Shown piece after piece: positions 16,564 to 24,894 of a stretch of 64,000 bases of DNA (position 1 is the first letter of the stretch; the number at the start of each line of letters is the position of its first letter). A program made the position numbers and the translations under genes. Under the pieces are notes generated by a model. That model did no database searches, was not told where the DNA came from, and was given only the letters and a program-made list of their open reading frames with translations. The DNA is from an uncultured Verrucomicrobia subdivision 3 bacterium (lineage in GTDB: Bacteria > Verrucomicrobiota > Verrucomicrobiia > Limisphaerales > UBA11358): assembly GCA_903922735.1 (NCBI GenBank), contig CAIXUZ010000011.1, positions 1 to 64,000 of the forward strand. Reading direction: 5' to 3'.

Positions 16564-17705
16564 AACTCATTCGGGCAGACCAGGATCAATTCCAGTTTAA
16601 ACTGAGCAGAGGGGAAATGCTCCGGCTATTGCATGTCCTGAAGCTTTATCCGCTCGTGCCAGCGGATCATCATCGCTTGAGCAAAGGGCATAAAATTCCT
16701 GATCGCGAGGAAAACCAGAAATTACTGGATGAAGCCTTGAAAACCCAGCGTCAGGAGACCCGCCAACATCTTGAGGCAATGCTCGGCGAAACTCAGCGGT
16801 TCGTGAAATGCGATACCGGTTACCATGCCAGTTTTTCCCGGAATGAAATCGAATGGCTTTTGCAGGTGCTTAACGACGTTCGGGTCGGAAGCTGGATTAC
16901 ATTGGGATCGCCGGAACAGAAGGAGGAAGCAATTAAGAAAATGAACGAGGAGAATGCTCCTCATTTCATGGCTATGGAATTGGCCGGCTTTTTTGAGGGC
17001 TATTTTTTGGATGCCATCAGTGGAGAGCTGAAACCTGGAGAGGATTCGTCCCTTCCAATGGTATTGGGTGAAACCATCGCGTTCCCCAATCCTGAGGTGG
17101 CAGATGCCGAAAGCATGGTGGCTGTGGGTGGTGATCTTTCGGTAGAGCGATTGTTGGCAGCATACCGGCTAGGCATTTTCCCATGGACGGTTAATCCCAT
17201 CACTTGGTGGTCGCCGGATCCACGAGGCATCATCGAACTCGCTGATTTTCATGTCTCAGAAAGTTTGGCGAAGGTCATCCGCAAGCAACCCTTCGAGGTC
17301 ACGATGGATAAAGCATTCCAACAAGTGATGCAGGGTTGCGCCAAACCCGGGCCTAGACGACGAGGCACGTGGATTACGCAAGAATTCATCGAAGCATACA
17401 CTGAGCTCCATAAACAAGGCCATGCCCACAGCGTGGAATGCTGGCAGGCAGGAAAACTAGTGGGAGGTGTTTATGGGGTCGCTATCGGTGGTTTATTCGC
17501 CGGAGAATCCATGTTCCATCTCGTCGACAATGCTTCCAAGGTCGCGCTTTTCCATCTGGTTCAACATTTGCAGAAACACAAGTTTCTGCTGTTCGACATT
17601 CAGATGGTGACCGCTGCCGCCGAGCCGCTGGGGGCCAAGGCAATTTCACGCAGCGAGTATTTGAAACGCTTGTCAGTTGCGGTTGCGAAAAATTGTTCGT
17701 TTTAG
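16560..17705 (+). CDS. aat: DUF2017-like domain fused to leucyl/phenylalanyl-tRNA-protein transferase
   Basis: A protein of 381 residues. The C-terminal part (about 175-381) is Aat, recognised by SMVAVGGDLSVERLLAAYRLG, FPWT and WWSPDPRG (216-223). It transfers Leu or Phe to proteins with N-terminal Lys or Arg, creating degrons for ClpS. The first about 155 residues are all-alpha. They resemble DUF2017, a protein encoded next to clpS in many Actinobacteria, with WLLQVLNDVR (99-108) the best-matching part. The two domains are in one frame with no sign of an error. Coupling to clpS and this fusion suggest a dedicated N-degron operon. The Aat call is firm; the DUF2017 call is by resemblance. Confidence 0.85.
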   Translation: MKLIRADQDQFQFKLSRGEMLRLLHVLKLYPLVPADHHRLSKGHKIPDREENQKLLDEALKTQRQETRQHLEAMLGETQRFVKCDTGYHASFSRNEIEWLLQVLNDVRVGSWITLGSPEQKEEAIKKMNEENAPHFMAMELAGFFEGYFLDAISGELKPGEDSSLPMVLGETIAFPNPEVADAESMVAVGGDLSVERLLAAYRLGIFPWTVNPITWWSPDPRGIIELADFHVSESLAKVIRKQPFEVTMDKAFQQVMQGCAKPGPRRRGTWITQEFIEAYTELHKQGHAHSVECWQAGKLVGGVYGVAIGGLFAGESMFHLVDNASKVALFHLVQHLQKHKFLLFDIQMVTAAAEPLGAKAISRSEYLKRLSVAVAKNCSF

Positions 17706-17988
17706 CCGTTCACGTTGCCGCCGGGCGTTTGCGCGACGTTGAAGCAGCTGGTTTGTGCCATCAAATCGGACTCTACCTTTGGAGCCCGATTACCGTCTTT
17801 ATTCTTCCTTCCGCCCACTGCCATCTGCCATCTGACCTCCGCCCTCCGCCCTCGCTTGGACGTTCGGCGTTGAATGTTGAGTGTTGAATGTTCCTTCCGC
17901 CGCCTCTGACCTCCGACCTCCGACCTCTGATCTCTTTTTTTAGCCTTGGACCGCCAATGTCCCACCCCCTCCCGTAAAGTGATGGCGT
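17706..17988. other. Low-complexity intergenic stretch
   Basis: No gene. The stretch is built from CT-rich microrepeats (CCTCCGACCTC-like units, about 17834-17935) and includes the dispersed repeat at 17862-17885, which recurs at 42379-42402. Confidence 0.5.
17862..17885. repeat. Dispersed intergenic repeat, copy 1
   Basis: A 24-bp sequence beginning GTTCGGCGTTGAATG and ending GTGTT. It recurs at 42379-42402 with a single mismatch. Both copies are intergenic and sit in low-complexity surroundings. Confidence 0.6.
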
Positions 17989-18249
17989 ATGAAACTAAAA
18001 AATCTGATTCCCCAACGCCGTCGCCAACAAGTGGTCCAACAATTTGGACGGGCCAAACTCGTTAAACTTCCCAACGGCCAGCACGAACTCATCGGCGGCA
18101 CCGATGCCGACCGCGCCGCCGCCTTTGAATGGTCCACGCTGTTCGCCCACGAAATCGTCTTCACCCACTTCCACCGTGAATCCAAGCCGCCGGTAGGGCG
18201 TGTCGCCCTGCGACCGCCGTTTTGGAAATGTTGGCCCGTTTCCGCCTGA
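17989..18249 (+). CDS. Small hypothetical protein
   Basis: A protein of 86 residues that I do not recognise. The first about 60 residues look like a real small basic protein (LKNLIPQRRRQQVVQQFGRAKLVKLPNGQHELIGG). The last 25 are Pro-rich and less convincing, so a frameshift near the 3' end is possible. No signal peptide, membrane segment or motif is seen. It lies alone between aat and the SNF2 helicase gene, on the same strand. Confidence 0.5.
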   Translation: MKLKNLIPQRRRQQVVQQFGRAKLVKLPNGQHELIGGTDADRAAAFEWSTLFAHEIVFTHFHRESKPPVGRVALRPPFWKCWPVSA

Positions 18250-18414
18250 TATCCCCAATCGTAATTTGGATTGCGGCACGCACCACTGTGAACATCCACC
18301 TTCGTCTGAGCGCTACTGAGGGAATGACGCAACTGGCCGCACCCCTCGATTTGCTTTGATTGGGACTCCGATTCTTAATTCTCATCCGGACTCGGTATCG
18401 GCATACTGTCGCCA

Positions 18415-21400
18415 ATGTCCGTTGAACTCACCGAAGCATTGCTCGCCCAGGCCGCTGGCTGGGAGGTGATGAAGCACGCCCGCGCCTGTCTCGCGCAAGG
18501 CCAGGTGGTCAGCTCGCATTGGGCGCCGCCGTTGCTGCGGGGCGTGATGCAATCCGGTGGGATGACCTTTCGCGGTTCGCTGGTCATCAACAACGCCGTG
18601 GATGTCGAAAACCTTTGCAATTGTCGCGAATCCCGCGAATGGGGAAAAATCTGCGTCCACGGTGTCGCCGTTGGGCTGCATTGGTTGCAGGCGCAGAAGG
18701 CGGCAGCCGCCCCGGCTCAGGCGCGCCCGGTCGCTGCCTCGCCGGTCCGGAAAACCCCGTCACTGTTGCGCGCAGCGGGCGGCGAACCTGTTGAATTATT
18801 CATCATCCTGCCGCCCAACCTCGATCAGGCGCTCGCCCGCGGCAAGATCATGCTGGTGTTGGAGGGGAAATGGGACGGCGGGCGGTGCCCGCTGAATGCG
18901 CTGCCCAAAGGACGCACCTTTGCTTTTTCACCGGCCGACGACGCCATCATCGAGCAGCTCGAAACTTTGACCCATGGCGAGACGCCCGCGCTGTTGCAGC
19001 TGGACGCGAAGGATTTTGCCGGGCTCATCCCGCTGCTGGTGGGGCATAAGAATATCACGCTCGGAAAATCCACTGCGGTCACGGTCGCCAAAACACCCTT
19101 GATGGTGCCGCTTTGCGCCACGCTGGAGGCTAACGGGGAAATTGTTTTGGCGCTAAAAAACAAATCCACAGCTCTCACCATGGCGGGCGATTGGGTCTGG
19201 CACAACCACACGTTGCAGCCGCTGGGCTTGCCGCTGGCGTTGAAAGATCTGTGGCATGCCCCGGTGCGCGTGACGCGGGCGCAGGTGCCGCAGTTCTTGA
19301 GCCGGGATTGGCCGCAGTTGTCAGCCGCAGGCGGGCTGGTGGCGAATTTCAAACCCGAAGATTTCTCGCTCGAGCCGCAGGCGCCGCGCTTCCTCCTGGC
19401 CTTGAAGGGCGGGCTCACGCAATTGAGCGCCCTGCTGCAATGCGCCTATGGCTCGCGGATCATGACCGTCGGCGTGACGGCGGCGGATGAAGCCGTCTGG
19501 CTGCCCGATCCCGACTCGCCGACCCGTTATTCCACCCGCGATTCGAGTGCGGAGAAAGCGGCGCTGGGGCGGTTGCAGCGCAGCGGCTTTTCCAGCCCCG
19601 ATGCAGGGGGGAAGCTGCAATTGACCGGCCAGAATGCCGTGTTGAACTTCCTGGCGCGGGAATTTCCCCGGCTGCAGCGCGAATGGCAGGTGACGCTCGA
19701 TGAGCAATTGGAAAACCGGACGCTGAAAAATCTCGAGCGGGTCGAGCCGCGGTTCTCGATCACTTCCTCCGGAGTCCAATGGTTCGACCTGGGCGTCGTG
19801 TTCGCTTCCGCGGGCGGCGAAACCTTTTCGGCGGCTGACATTCAGCGGCTGATTTTGTCCGGGCAAAACCACGCGCGGTTGAAGAACGGCCGGATGGCGG
19901 TGATTGACTCCGGCGCGGTGGAGGAATTGCAGGAAGTGCTGCTCGATTGCGCGCCGCAGCAGAACGCGGCCGGCTATCGCATCAACAACACGCAGGCCGG
20001 CTTCCTCGAAGCGACGCTGCGGCAGCATGCCGATTGGAAAGTCCAGGCGCCGGCGGCCTGGCGTGAGCGCGCGGCGAAGCAAAGCGGCGAAGCAAAATTG
20101 GACTGTCCGCCGCTCGGCGACTTGGAGCCGGTGTTGCGCCCCTATCAAAAGCAAGGCGTGGCGTGGCTGCATTTTTTGCGCACGAACGGCTTTGGCGGCA
20201 TTCTCGCCGACGAAATGGGTTTGGGGAAAACCCTGCAAACGCTGGCCTACCTGCGGTTCACCCGGCAGTCGCAGCCCGGCCTCGCCCCCATGCTGGTGAT
20301 TTGTCCGACCAGCCTCGTCTTCAACTGGCAGGCGGAATTGAAGAAGTTCACGCCGGAGCTGAAAGTACTGGCGTTGCACGGACCCGACCGGCATGCCCGC
20401 TTTGCCGACATCGCCGCCAGCGACCTGGTCGTGACCAGCTACGCGCTCATCCGCCGCGATGCGGAAAAATATCGCGGGCTGGAATTCGACACCGTCGTGC
20501 TTGACGAGGCGCAGCACATCAAGAACCGGCAGACCCAGAACGCGCAGGCGGTGAAGGCAGTGCGGGCGAAGCACCGGCTGGTGCTGACCGGCACGCCGCT
20601 GGAAAATTCCGTTTTGGATCTGTGGTCCATTTTTGACTTTCTCATGCCGGGCTATCTGGGCACGGCCAAGGATTTCCGGGAGCGCTATGAGCTGCCCATC
20701 GCCAGGGAGAAAAATGCGGAGGCGCAATCGCGGCTGGCCCGCCGCCTGCGCCCCTTCCTGCTGCGCCGCCTGAAGCGCGAGGTGGCGAAAGATCTGCCGG
20801 CAAAGCTGGAACAGGTTTCATTTTGCGAACTCACGCCGGATCAGCGGGCCGTTTATCAACAGGTCATCGAGGCCAGCCGCAAGGAGATCTTGGAAGCTGA
20901 CGGCCCACAGGGCATCGCGAAGAGCCGCATGGTGGTGCTGACTGCCCTGCTGCGGTTGCGGCAGGTGTGCTGTGATCTGCGGCTGTTGAAGCTGGATAAC
21001 CTCAATCCCGCCACCACTTCCGGCAAGCTCGATTTGTTCGGCGAACTGCTGGAGGAAGTGATCGACGGCGGCCATCGCGTGCTGGTGTTCAGCCAATTTG
21101 TCGGGATGCTGACCCTGTTGAAGGAGCGGCTGGCGGCGGAGAAGATTGAGTTTTGTTATCTCGACGGTTCCACCACCGACCGAGCCGCCGTCGTGGAGCG
21201 CTTTCAAACCCAGGCTGGGATTCCCGTGTTTCTCATCAGCTTGAAAGCCGGCGGCGTGGGTCTTAACCTGACCGGGGCGGACACGGTGATTCATTTTGAT
21301 CCCTGGTGGAATCCGGCCGTGGAAGACCAGGCGACGGATCGCGCCCACCGGATCGGCCAGGCCAGAGTCGTGACGAGCTATAAGCTCATCACCCGCGACA

Positions 21401-21525
21401 CGGTGGAGGAAAAAATCCTGATCCTGCAAAATCGCAAGCGGGCGGTCATCCAGTCCACCATCAGCGGGGAGGAGGAATTTGCCGCGACCCTGAACTGGGA
21501 GGAAATCCAGGAGCTGTTGGCCTGA
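18415..21525 (+). CDS. SWIM-domain SNF2-family helicase
   Basis: A protein of 1036 residues. Near the N-terminus a SWIM zinc finger is visible (CNC, about 69-71, then CVH about 15 residues on). The long middle part is typical of bacterial SNF2 proteins. The C-terminal half holds the ATPase: motif I DEMGLGKTLQ (about 599), motif II DEAQHIKN, motif III LTGTPLENS, motif IV LVFSQF, and motifs V/VI GGVGLNLTGAD with DRAHRIGQ. These enzymes translocate on double-stranded DNA and remodel protein-DNA complexes; the bacterial targets are mostly unknown. ATG 18415 is close to the SWIM domain and fits the family. Confidence 0.9.
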   Translation: MSVELTEALLAQAAGWEVMKHARACLAQGQVVSSHWAPPLLRGVMQSGGMTFRGSLVINNAVDVENLCNCRESREWGKICVHGVAVGLHWLQAQKAAAAPAQARPVAASPVRKTPSLLRAAGGEPVELFIILPPNLDQALARGKIMLVLEGKWDGGRCPLNALPKGRTFAFSPADDAIIEQLETLTHGETPALLQLDAKDFAGLIPLLVGHKNITLGKSTAVTVAKTPLMVPLCATLEANGEIVLALKNKSTALTMAGDWVWHNHTLQPLGLPLALKDLWHAPVRVTRAQVPQFLSRDWPQLSAAGGLVANFKPEDFSLEPQAPRFLLALKGGLTQLSALLQCAYGSRIMTVGVTAADEAVWLPDPDSPTRYSTRDSSAEKAALGRLQRSGFSSPDAGGKLQLTGQNAVLNFLAREFPRLQREWQVTLDEQLENRTLKNLERVEPRFSITSSGVQWFDLGVVFASAGGETFSAADIQRLILSGQNHARLKNGRMAVIDSGAVEELQEVLLDCAPQQNAAGYRINNTQAGFLEATLRQHADWKVQAPAAWRERAAKQSGEAKLDCPPLGDLEPVLRPYQKQGVAWLHFLRTNGFGGILADEMGLGKTLQTLAYLRFTRQSQPGLAPMLVICPTSLVFNWQAELKKFTPELKVLALHGPDRHARFADIAASDLVVTSYALIRRDAEKYRGLEFDTVVLDEAQHIKNRQTQNAQAVKAVRAKHRLVLTGTPLENSVLDLWSIFDFLMPGYLGTAKDFRERYELPIAREKNAEAQSRLARRLRPFLLRRLKREVAKDLPAKLEQVSFCELTPDQRAVYQQVIEASRKEILEADGPQGIAKSRMVVLTALLRLRQVCCDLRLLKLDNLNPATTSGKLDLFGELLEEVIDGGHRVLVFSQFVGMLTLLKERLAAEKIEFCYLDGSTTDRAAVVERFQTQAGIPVFLISLKAGGVGLNLTGADTVIHFDPWWNPAVEDQATDRAHRIGQARVVTSYKLITRDTVEEKILILQNRKRAVIQSTISGEEEFAATLNWEEIQELLA

Positions 21526-21753
21526 ACGGAGCCAGACTCCGTCATTATCTGGGAAACCACCTGGATGATGCACATCCGCGGCTAAATTCCCATTCACCTC
21601 GCAGTGCGAAATGTTTGCCAAACCCGCTCAAGACACACTGTTTTGATGATTGCCATGGCGAAACCGGACGCTTGCCCAGCCCAATTTTAATTGGATATTC
21701 CAGCCAAGCCGGCGCAATAAATGCTATATTTAAACGCATATTCTGGATCCCGA

Positions 21754-23817
21754 ATGAATGTTCACTGCTGCTTTGCATCCCGCACCATAATGGTTGCGCT
21801 GGCTTTTTGTGTCTGGCTTCAGCTTGGCTGCGCTGCCCGTGCCGCGCAGACGTATGATTTTGGGTTCATTCCCATCGGGGCCACCAACAAGGTGAGTGGT
21901 TTCAATTTTGCCGGCGGGACGAACCTCTTCATGGAATCGGAAACGTTCATTGGTTCCAATGCCGCCGATTTCCAGACCAGCACCAACTACGCCGGCCAAT
22001 TTTTGCTGCCGGCCCAGAATCATTTATATGCACTGAGTTTTATCCCGCAATCAGCCGGTTTTGAATCAGCGGCGCTCACCAACTATGAAACCCCAAATCC
22101 GCCGTTCGGCGGCGGCATCCTCTATCTTCAGGGCGTGGGCGTGCCGACCAACCGGCCTGGCACCGGCCCGATAGTGCCGGAACTGGCCCCGCTGGAATCG
22201 GCCATGACCAATTTTCTCGCCACCCACAATTTTTCCGCCGGCACCCTCGCGCTGATGAAGGATGGCAAACTGGTCTTCCGCCAGGGTTACGGCTGGCGCG
22301 ATACCCATTTCAATTCGGTCATCCATCCGGACAATCTGTTCCGGCTGGCGAGCGTTTCCAAAACCCTGACCGCTTCCTGCATCTACAAACTCGTGGCCGC
22401 CGGAAAAATCACCACGGGCACGAGGATTTATGATTATCTCGGCATCGCGCCCTGGGGCGGGACTTTGGGCGACAGCCGCATCACCAATATCACCGTGCAG
22501 CATCTGCTGGATCATGCGGGCGGTTGGAATCAATCCACCTCGCCCATCGGCGATCCCATGTTCCGCACCGTTCAGGTTTCAACCAACCTGGGGCTGGATT
22601 ATCCAGCCGGCCCCACCAATGTCATCAGCTGGGTTTTCTCCAAGCCGCTGGACTTTGCGCCCGGCACTACCAATGTCTATTGCAATCTCGGTTACTCGAT
22701 CTTGGGCCGCGTCATCGAAAAGGCCGGTGGCAAACCGTATCTGGATTTCATCCAGCAAGACCTGCTCGTCAACGCCGGCCTGACGAACCTGCTCGGGTTC
22801 ACCAACGTCGTCCAGTCCCGCAGCCGGCCCGCCGACCTCGACCCTTGGGAAATCTGGTATGCCGATCAGGCCCAGTTCCTAACCCGCTCCTCGGTGGACT
22901 TTCCAACCAACATCAACACGCGCGGGATTGATGGCGTGGATTATTACGAATCCTTCGATTCCTTCGGCGGCTTGAGCGCCTCCGCCATCGGGCTGTGCCA
23001 CTATCTGCAGAATTATCTGGAAGGCTATTACGCGCGGGTTCCCGGCTCTTCCTTCAGTTGGAATTACTTGTTCTACGGCAGCCTGCCGGGGGCCAGTTCT
23101 GTGCTCGCGCAAAACATCACCCAGAATTCTTCCTCGACCAACGGCCTTGAGTTCGCCGCCCTGTTCAATCAACGCTCCGACCTGGTGGAAGGGGCCAACA
23201 TCGCCGCCTACACTGCCATCACGAACGCCGTCGCCAGCATTAGTTCCTGGCCGGCCAGCGGCGGCGGGATGATTCAATGGGGCGCCACCGTCACCAATAT
23301 CAATAAACTTGGCGGCTTCATCAACGTGCCGCTCACCCGCACCGGTGCCAACAGCCTGACGGTGAAAGTCAGTTACACCACCTATGCGATCACGGCGGGC
23401 AGTTCCAATTTCTTTCCCGTTTCCGGGGTCGTCATCTTCGGCTCCGGCGTCACCAGTAAAAACATCACCATTCCCATTCTCAATGACCGCGTCATAGATC
23501 CCACCCGGCAATTCTCCCTTGAACTCATTTCCGCTTCCGGCGGCGCGTGGCTGGGTGACAATGTGACTTGCGTGGTGAACATTTTGGACACCAACACGCC
23601 GCCGGCCTTTACCGGCCATCCCATCCGCCTGCCCAATGGCAATTTTCAATTCCAAACGCTGTGCAGCACCGGCCTGATCCAGACCGTGCAATTTTCCACC
23701 AACCTGACCGACTGGCAGCCATTGCAAACTTTCACCAACGGCACCGCCTTGACCACCTTCACGGACACCAATTCCACCGGACTCGCCGTGGTATTTTATC
23801 GCGTGGTCGTTCCCTAA
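21754..23817 (+). CDS. Exported serine hydrolase (class C beta-lactamase fold) with Calx-beta-like tail
   Basis: About 687 residues from ATG 21754; an upstream in-frame ATG at 21721 adds only 11 residues. A signal peptide is seen, with a hydrophobic core around VALAFCVWLQL and a cut near ARAAQ. After an N-terminal beta domain comes a serine beta-lactamase/DD-peptidase-like domain with LASVSKTL (nucleophile Ser and Lys, near 200) and YCN as the YxN motif near 309. A Calx-beta-like domain follows (NITIPILNDRVIDPTRQFSL), then a C-terminal beta tail ending in FYRVVVP. It probably acts in the periplasm or at the surface on an ester or peptide bond. The true substrate cannot be told. Confidence 0.85.
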   Translation: MNVHCCFASRTIMVALAFCVWLQLGCAARAAQTYDFGFIPIGATNKVSGFNFAGGTNLFMESETFIGSNAADFQTSTNYAGQFLLPAQNHLYALSFIPQSAGFESAALTNYETPNPPFGGGILYLQGVGVPTNRPGTGPIVPELAPLESAMTNFLATHNFSAGTLALMKDGKLVFRQGYGWRDTHFNSVIHPDNLFRLASVSKTLTASCIYKLVAAGKITTGTRIYDYLGIAPWGGTLGDSRITNITVQHLLDHAGGWNQSTSPIGDPMFRTVQVSTNLGLDYPAGPTNVISWVFSKPLDFAPGTTNVYCNLGYSILGRVIEKAGGKPYLDFIQQDLLVNAGLTNLLGFTNVVQSRSRPADLDPWEIWYADQAQFLTRSSVDFPTNINTRGIDGVDYYESFDSFGGLSASAIGLCHYLQNYLEGYYARVPGSSFSWNYLFYGSLPGASSVLAQNITQNSSSTNGLEFAALFNQRSDLVEGANIAAYTAITNAVASISSWPASGGGMIQWGATVTNINKLGGFINVPLTRTGANSLTVKVSYTTYAITAGSSNFFPVSGVVIFGSGVTSKNITIPILNDRVIDPTRQFSLELISASGGAWLGDNVTCVVNILDTNTPPAFTGHPIRLPNGNFQFQTLCSTGLIQTVQFSTNLTDWQPLQTFTNGTALTTFTDTNSTGLAVVFYRVVVP

Positions 23818-23855
23818 GCGCGTGTTCACACTCCGCTTTCCGCTTTAACTCATAT

Positions 23856-23875
23856 GCGGCCGCTACACCATCGCC
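23856..23875. repeat. 20-bp direct repeat, left of the DUF2585 gene
   Basis: GCGGCCGCTACACYATCGCC occurs here and at 24545-24564 with one difference (C here, T there). The two copies flank the DUF2585 gene. In one frame both encode GRYTIA, so they may be remnants of a duplicated coding sequence. Confidence 0.55.
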
Positions 23876-23902
23876 TGTGATCAAAAAGTGCTGGTGTCAA
23901 AG

Positions 23903-24496
23903 CTACAGTAATGGCTGTCCCGCTGCCTGCCAGGCCTTGATGGACTCGAAAGGATGGATCAGCATGAGGATGTTCAGCGTGAGATTGTCCCGAACCCACA
24001 GCAGGCATCCCAATTCCATCACCAGGATGAGGGCGATGGTCACCCTTAATTTCAAACGGTTGGCCAGCCAGAATCCCAGGGTGGCCATCAGGACATCGCA
24101 CGAGGAATTTAGGATGCTGTCCCCGACGTAGCCTTGGGCGATGGTTGCCTCCCGATACCGGTTGATGATGATGGGCGAATTCTCTAGCAGTTCCCAACTC
24201 GCTTCCAGGAGCACCGCGATGAGGAAACGGTAGCGGACCGGCAGCTCCCGGGCGAAGAGCCACAGGCCGCCATAAAAAAGCATCCCGTGGATCATATGCG
24301 AGAACGAATAGACATCCGCCACGCGCTGCGAATTCTCACTTCCCCAGATATTGTTATCCCACCAGCCAAAACGACCATCAGGTCCCAGCGGCGAGCGACC
24401 AAATCCATATTCGATCCCGGCCATCACGGCGATGATCGCCATAAAGCCGCCAATAACCCATCGATGTCGATGAAGTAATTCTGAGATGGAGGTCAC
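23903..24496 (-). CDS. DUF2585 family membrane protein
   Basis: A protein of 197 residues with four to five hydrophobic segments: VIGGFMAIIAVMAGIEYGF, then MIHGMLFYGGLWLFA, FLIAVLLEASWELLEN, VLMATLGFWLA and IALILVMELGCLLWV. The conserved family signatures are SHMIHG, EASWELLENSPIIINRYR and GDSILNSSCDVL. The role is unknown; it lies in the inner membrane. It is isolated and opposite in direction to its neighbours, and a 20-bp direct repeat flanks it on both sides. This suggests the gene may have arrived as a unit. Confidence 0.88.
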   Translation of the reverse strand: MTSISELLHRHRWVIGGFMAIIAVMAGIEYGFGRSPLGPDGRFGWWDNNIWGSENSQRVADVYSFSHMIHGMLFYGGLWLFARELPVRYRFLIAVLLEASWELLENSPIIINRYREATIAQGYVGDSILNSSCDVLMATLGFWLANRLKLRVTIALILVMELGCLLWVRDNLTLNILMLIHPFESIKAWQAAGQPLL

Positions 24497-24735
24497 GGAC
24501 GCATCCTAACGATTTGAAATTTGCTTTGGAAGCTCCGCATCTTCGCGGCCGCTACACTATCGCCACCAATTTTAATGAGCTGGAAAAACTCATCCGGTCA
24601 TCTTCTCCCAAGGTGCCTACCCGGAAGGACCAGTCTGCAATCTCGCCTCGCCCGCCGACTACTCCACCACCGATGAGGTTGCGTGACACCGTACGGTTCT
24701 GGCACCATGTCTTACCGTTCTGAAAACCCCATCAA
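24497..24735. other. Intergenic stretch with the second 20-bp repeat
   Basis: No convincing gene. It contains the second direct repeat (24545-24564). A 69-codon frame at 24514-24723 runs through it and encodes RGRYTIATNFNELEKL, possibly the end of a decayed gene, but has no recognisable family. Confidence 0.4.
24545..24564. repeat. 20-bp direct repeat, right of the DUF2585 gene
   Basis: The second copy of the repeat at 23856-23875, in the same orientation and with one mismatch. Confidence 0.55.
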
Positions 24736-24876
24736 ATGAGATCAGTAATCATTTCTGGTTTACTGTTGGTATGCGCCACCGCTGCATTCGGCCAAACATC
24801 GAAGGACACAATCCCTATGGACTCCATCCAACACTGTGTTTTTCAATTCAGCGTGGACGTCTCGTGCAAATTTTAA
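24736..24876 (+). CDS. Short exported peptide or truncated gene
   Basis: A 46-residue frame whose first 20 residues form a clear signal peptide (MRSVIISGLLLVCATAAFGQ) and whose remaining 26 have no recognised fold. Either it is a small secreted peptide or the 5' remnant of a longer exported protein. It lies 18 bases before the sugar transporter gene on the same strand. Confidence 0.35.
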   Translation: MRSVIISGLLLVCATAAFGQTSKDTIPMDSIQHCVFQFSVDVSCKF

Positions 24877-24894
24877 CATCCTGAGTTTTCAACC

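Noticed and set aside
17834-17950. A CRISPR-like array
   Set aside because: The CT-rich units are irregular in length with no spacers of constant size, so it is low-complexity sequence and not an array. No CRISPR array or cas gene was seen anywhere in the window.
19321-20727. A 468-codon minus-strand open frame
   Set aside because: Antisense to the SNF2 helicase gene; no recognisable motif.
24640-24723. A group II intron domain V-like string (ACCGTACGGTTCT)
   Set aside because: The 5' half of the hairpin and the catalytic triad spacing are missing and there is no reverse transcriptase nearby, so it is probably chance.
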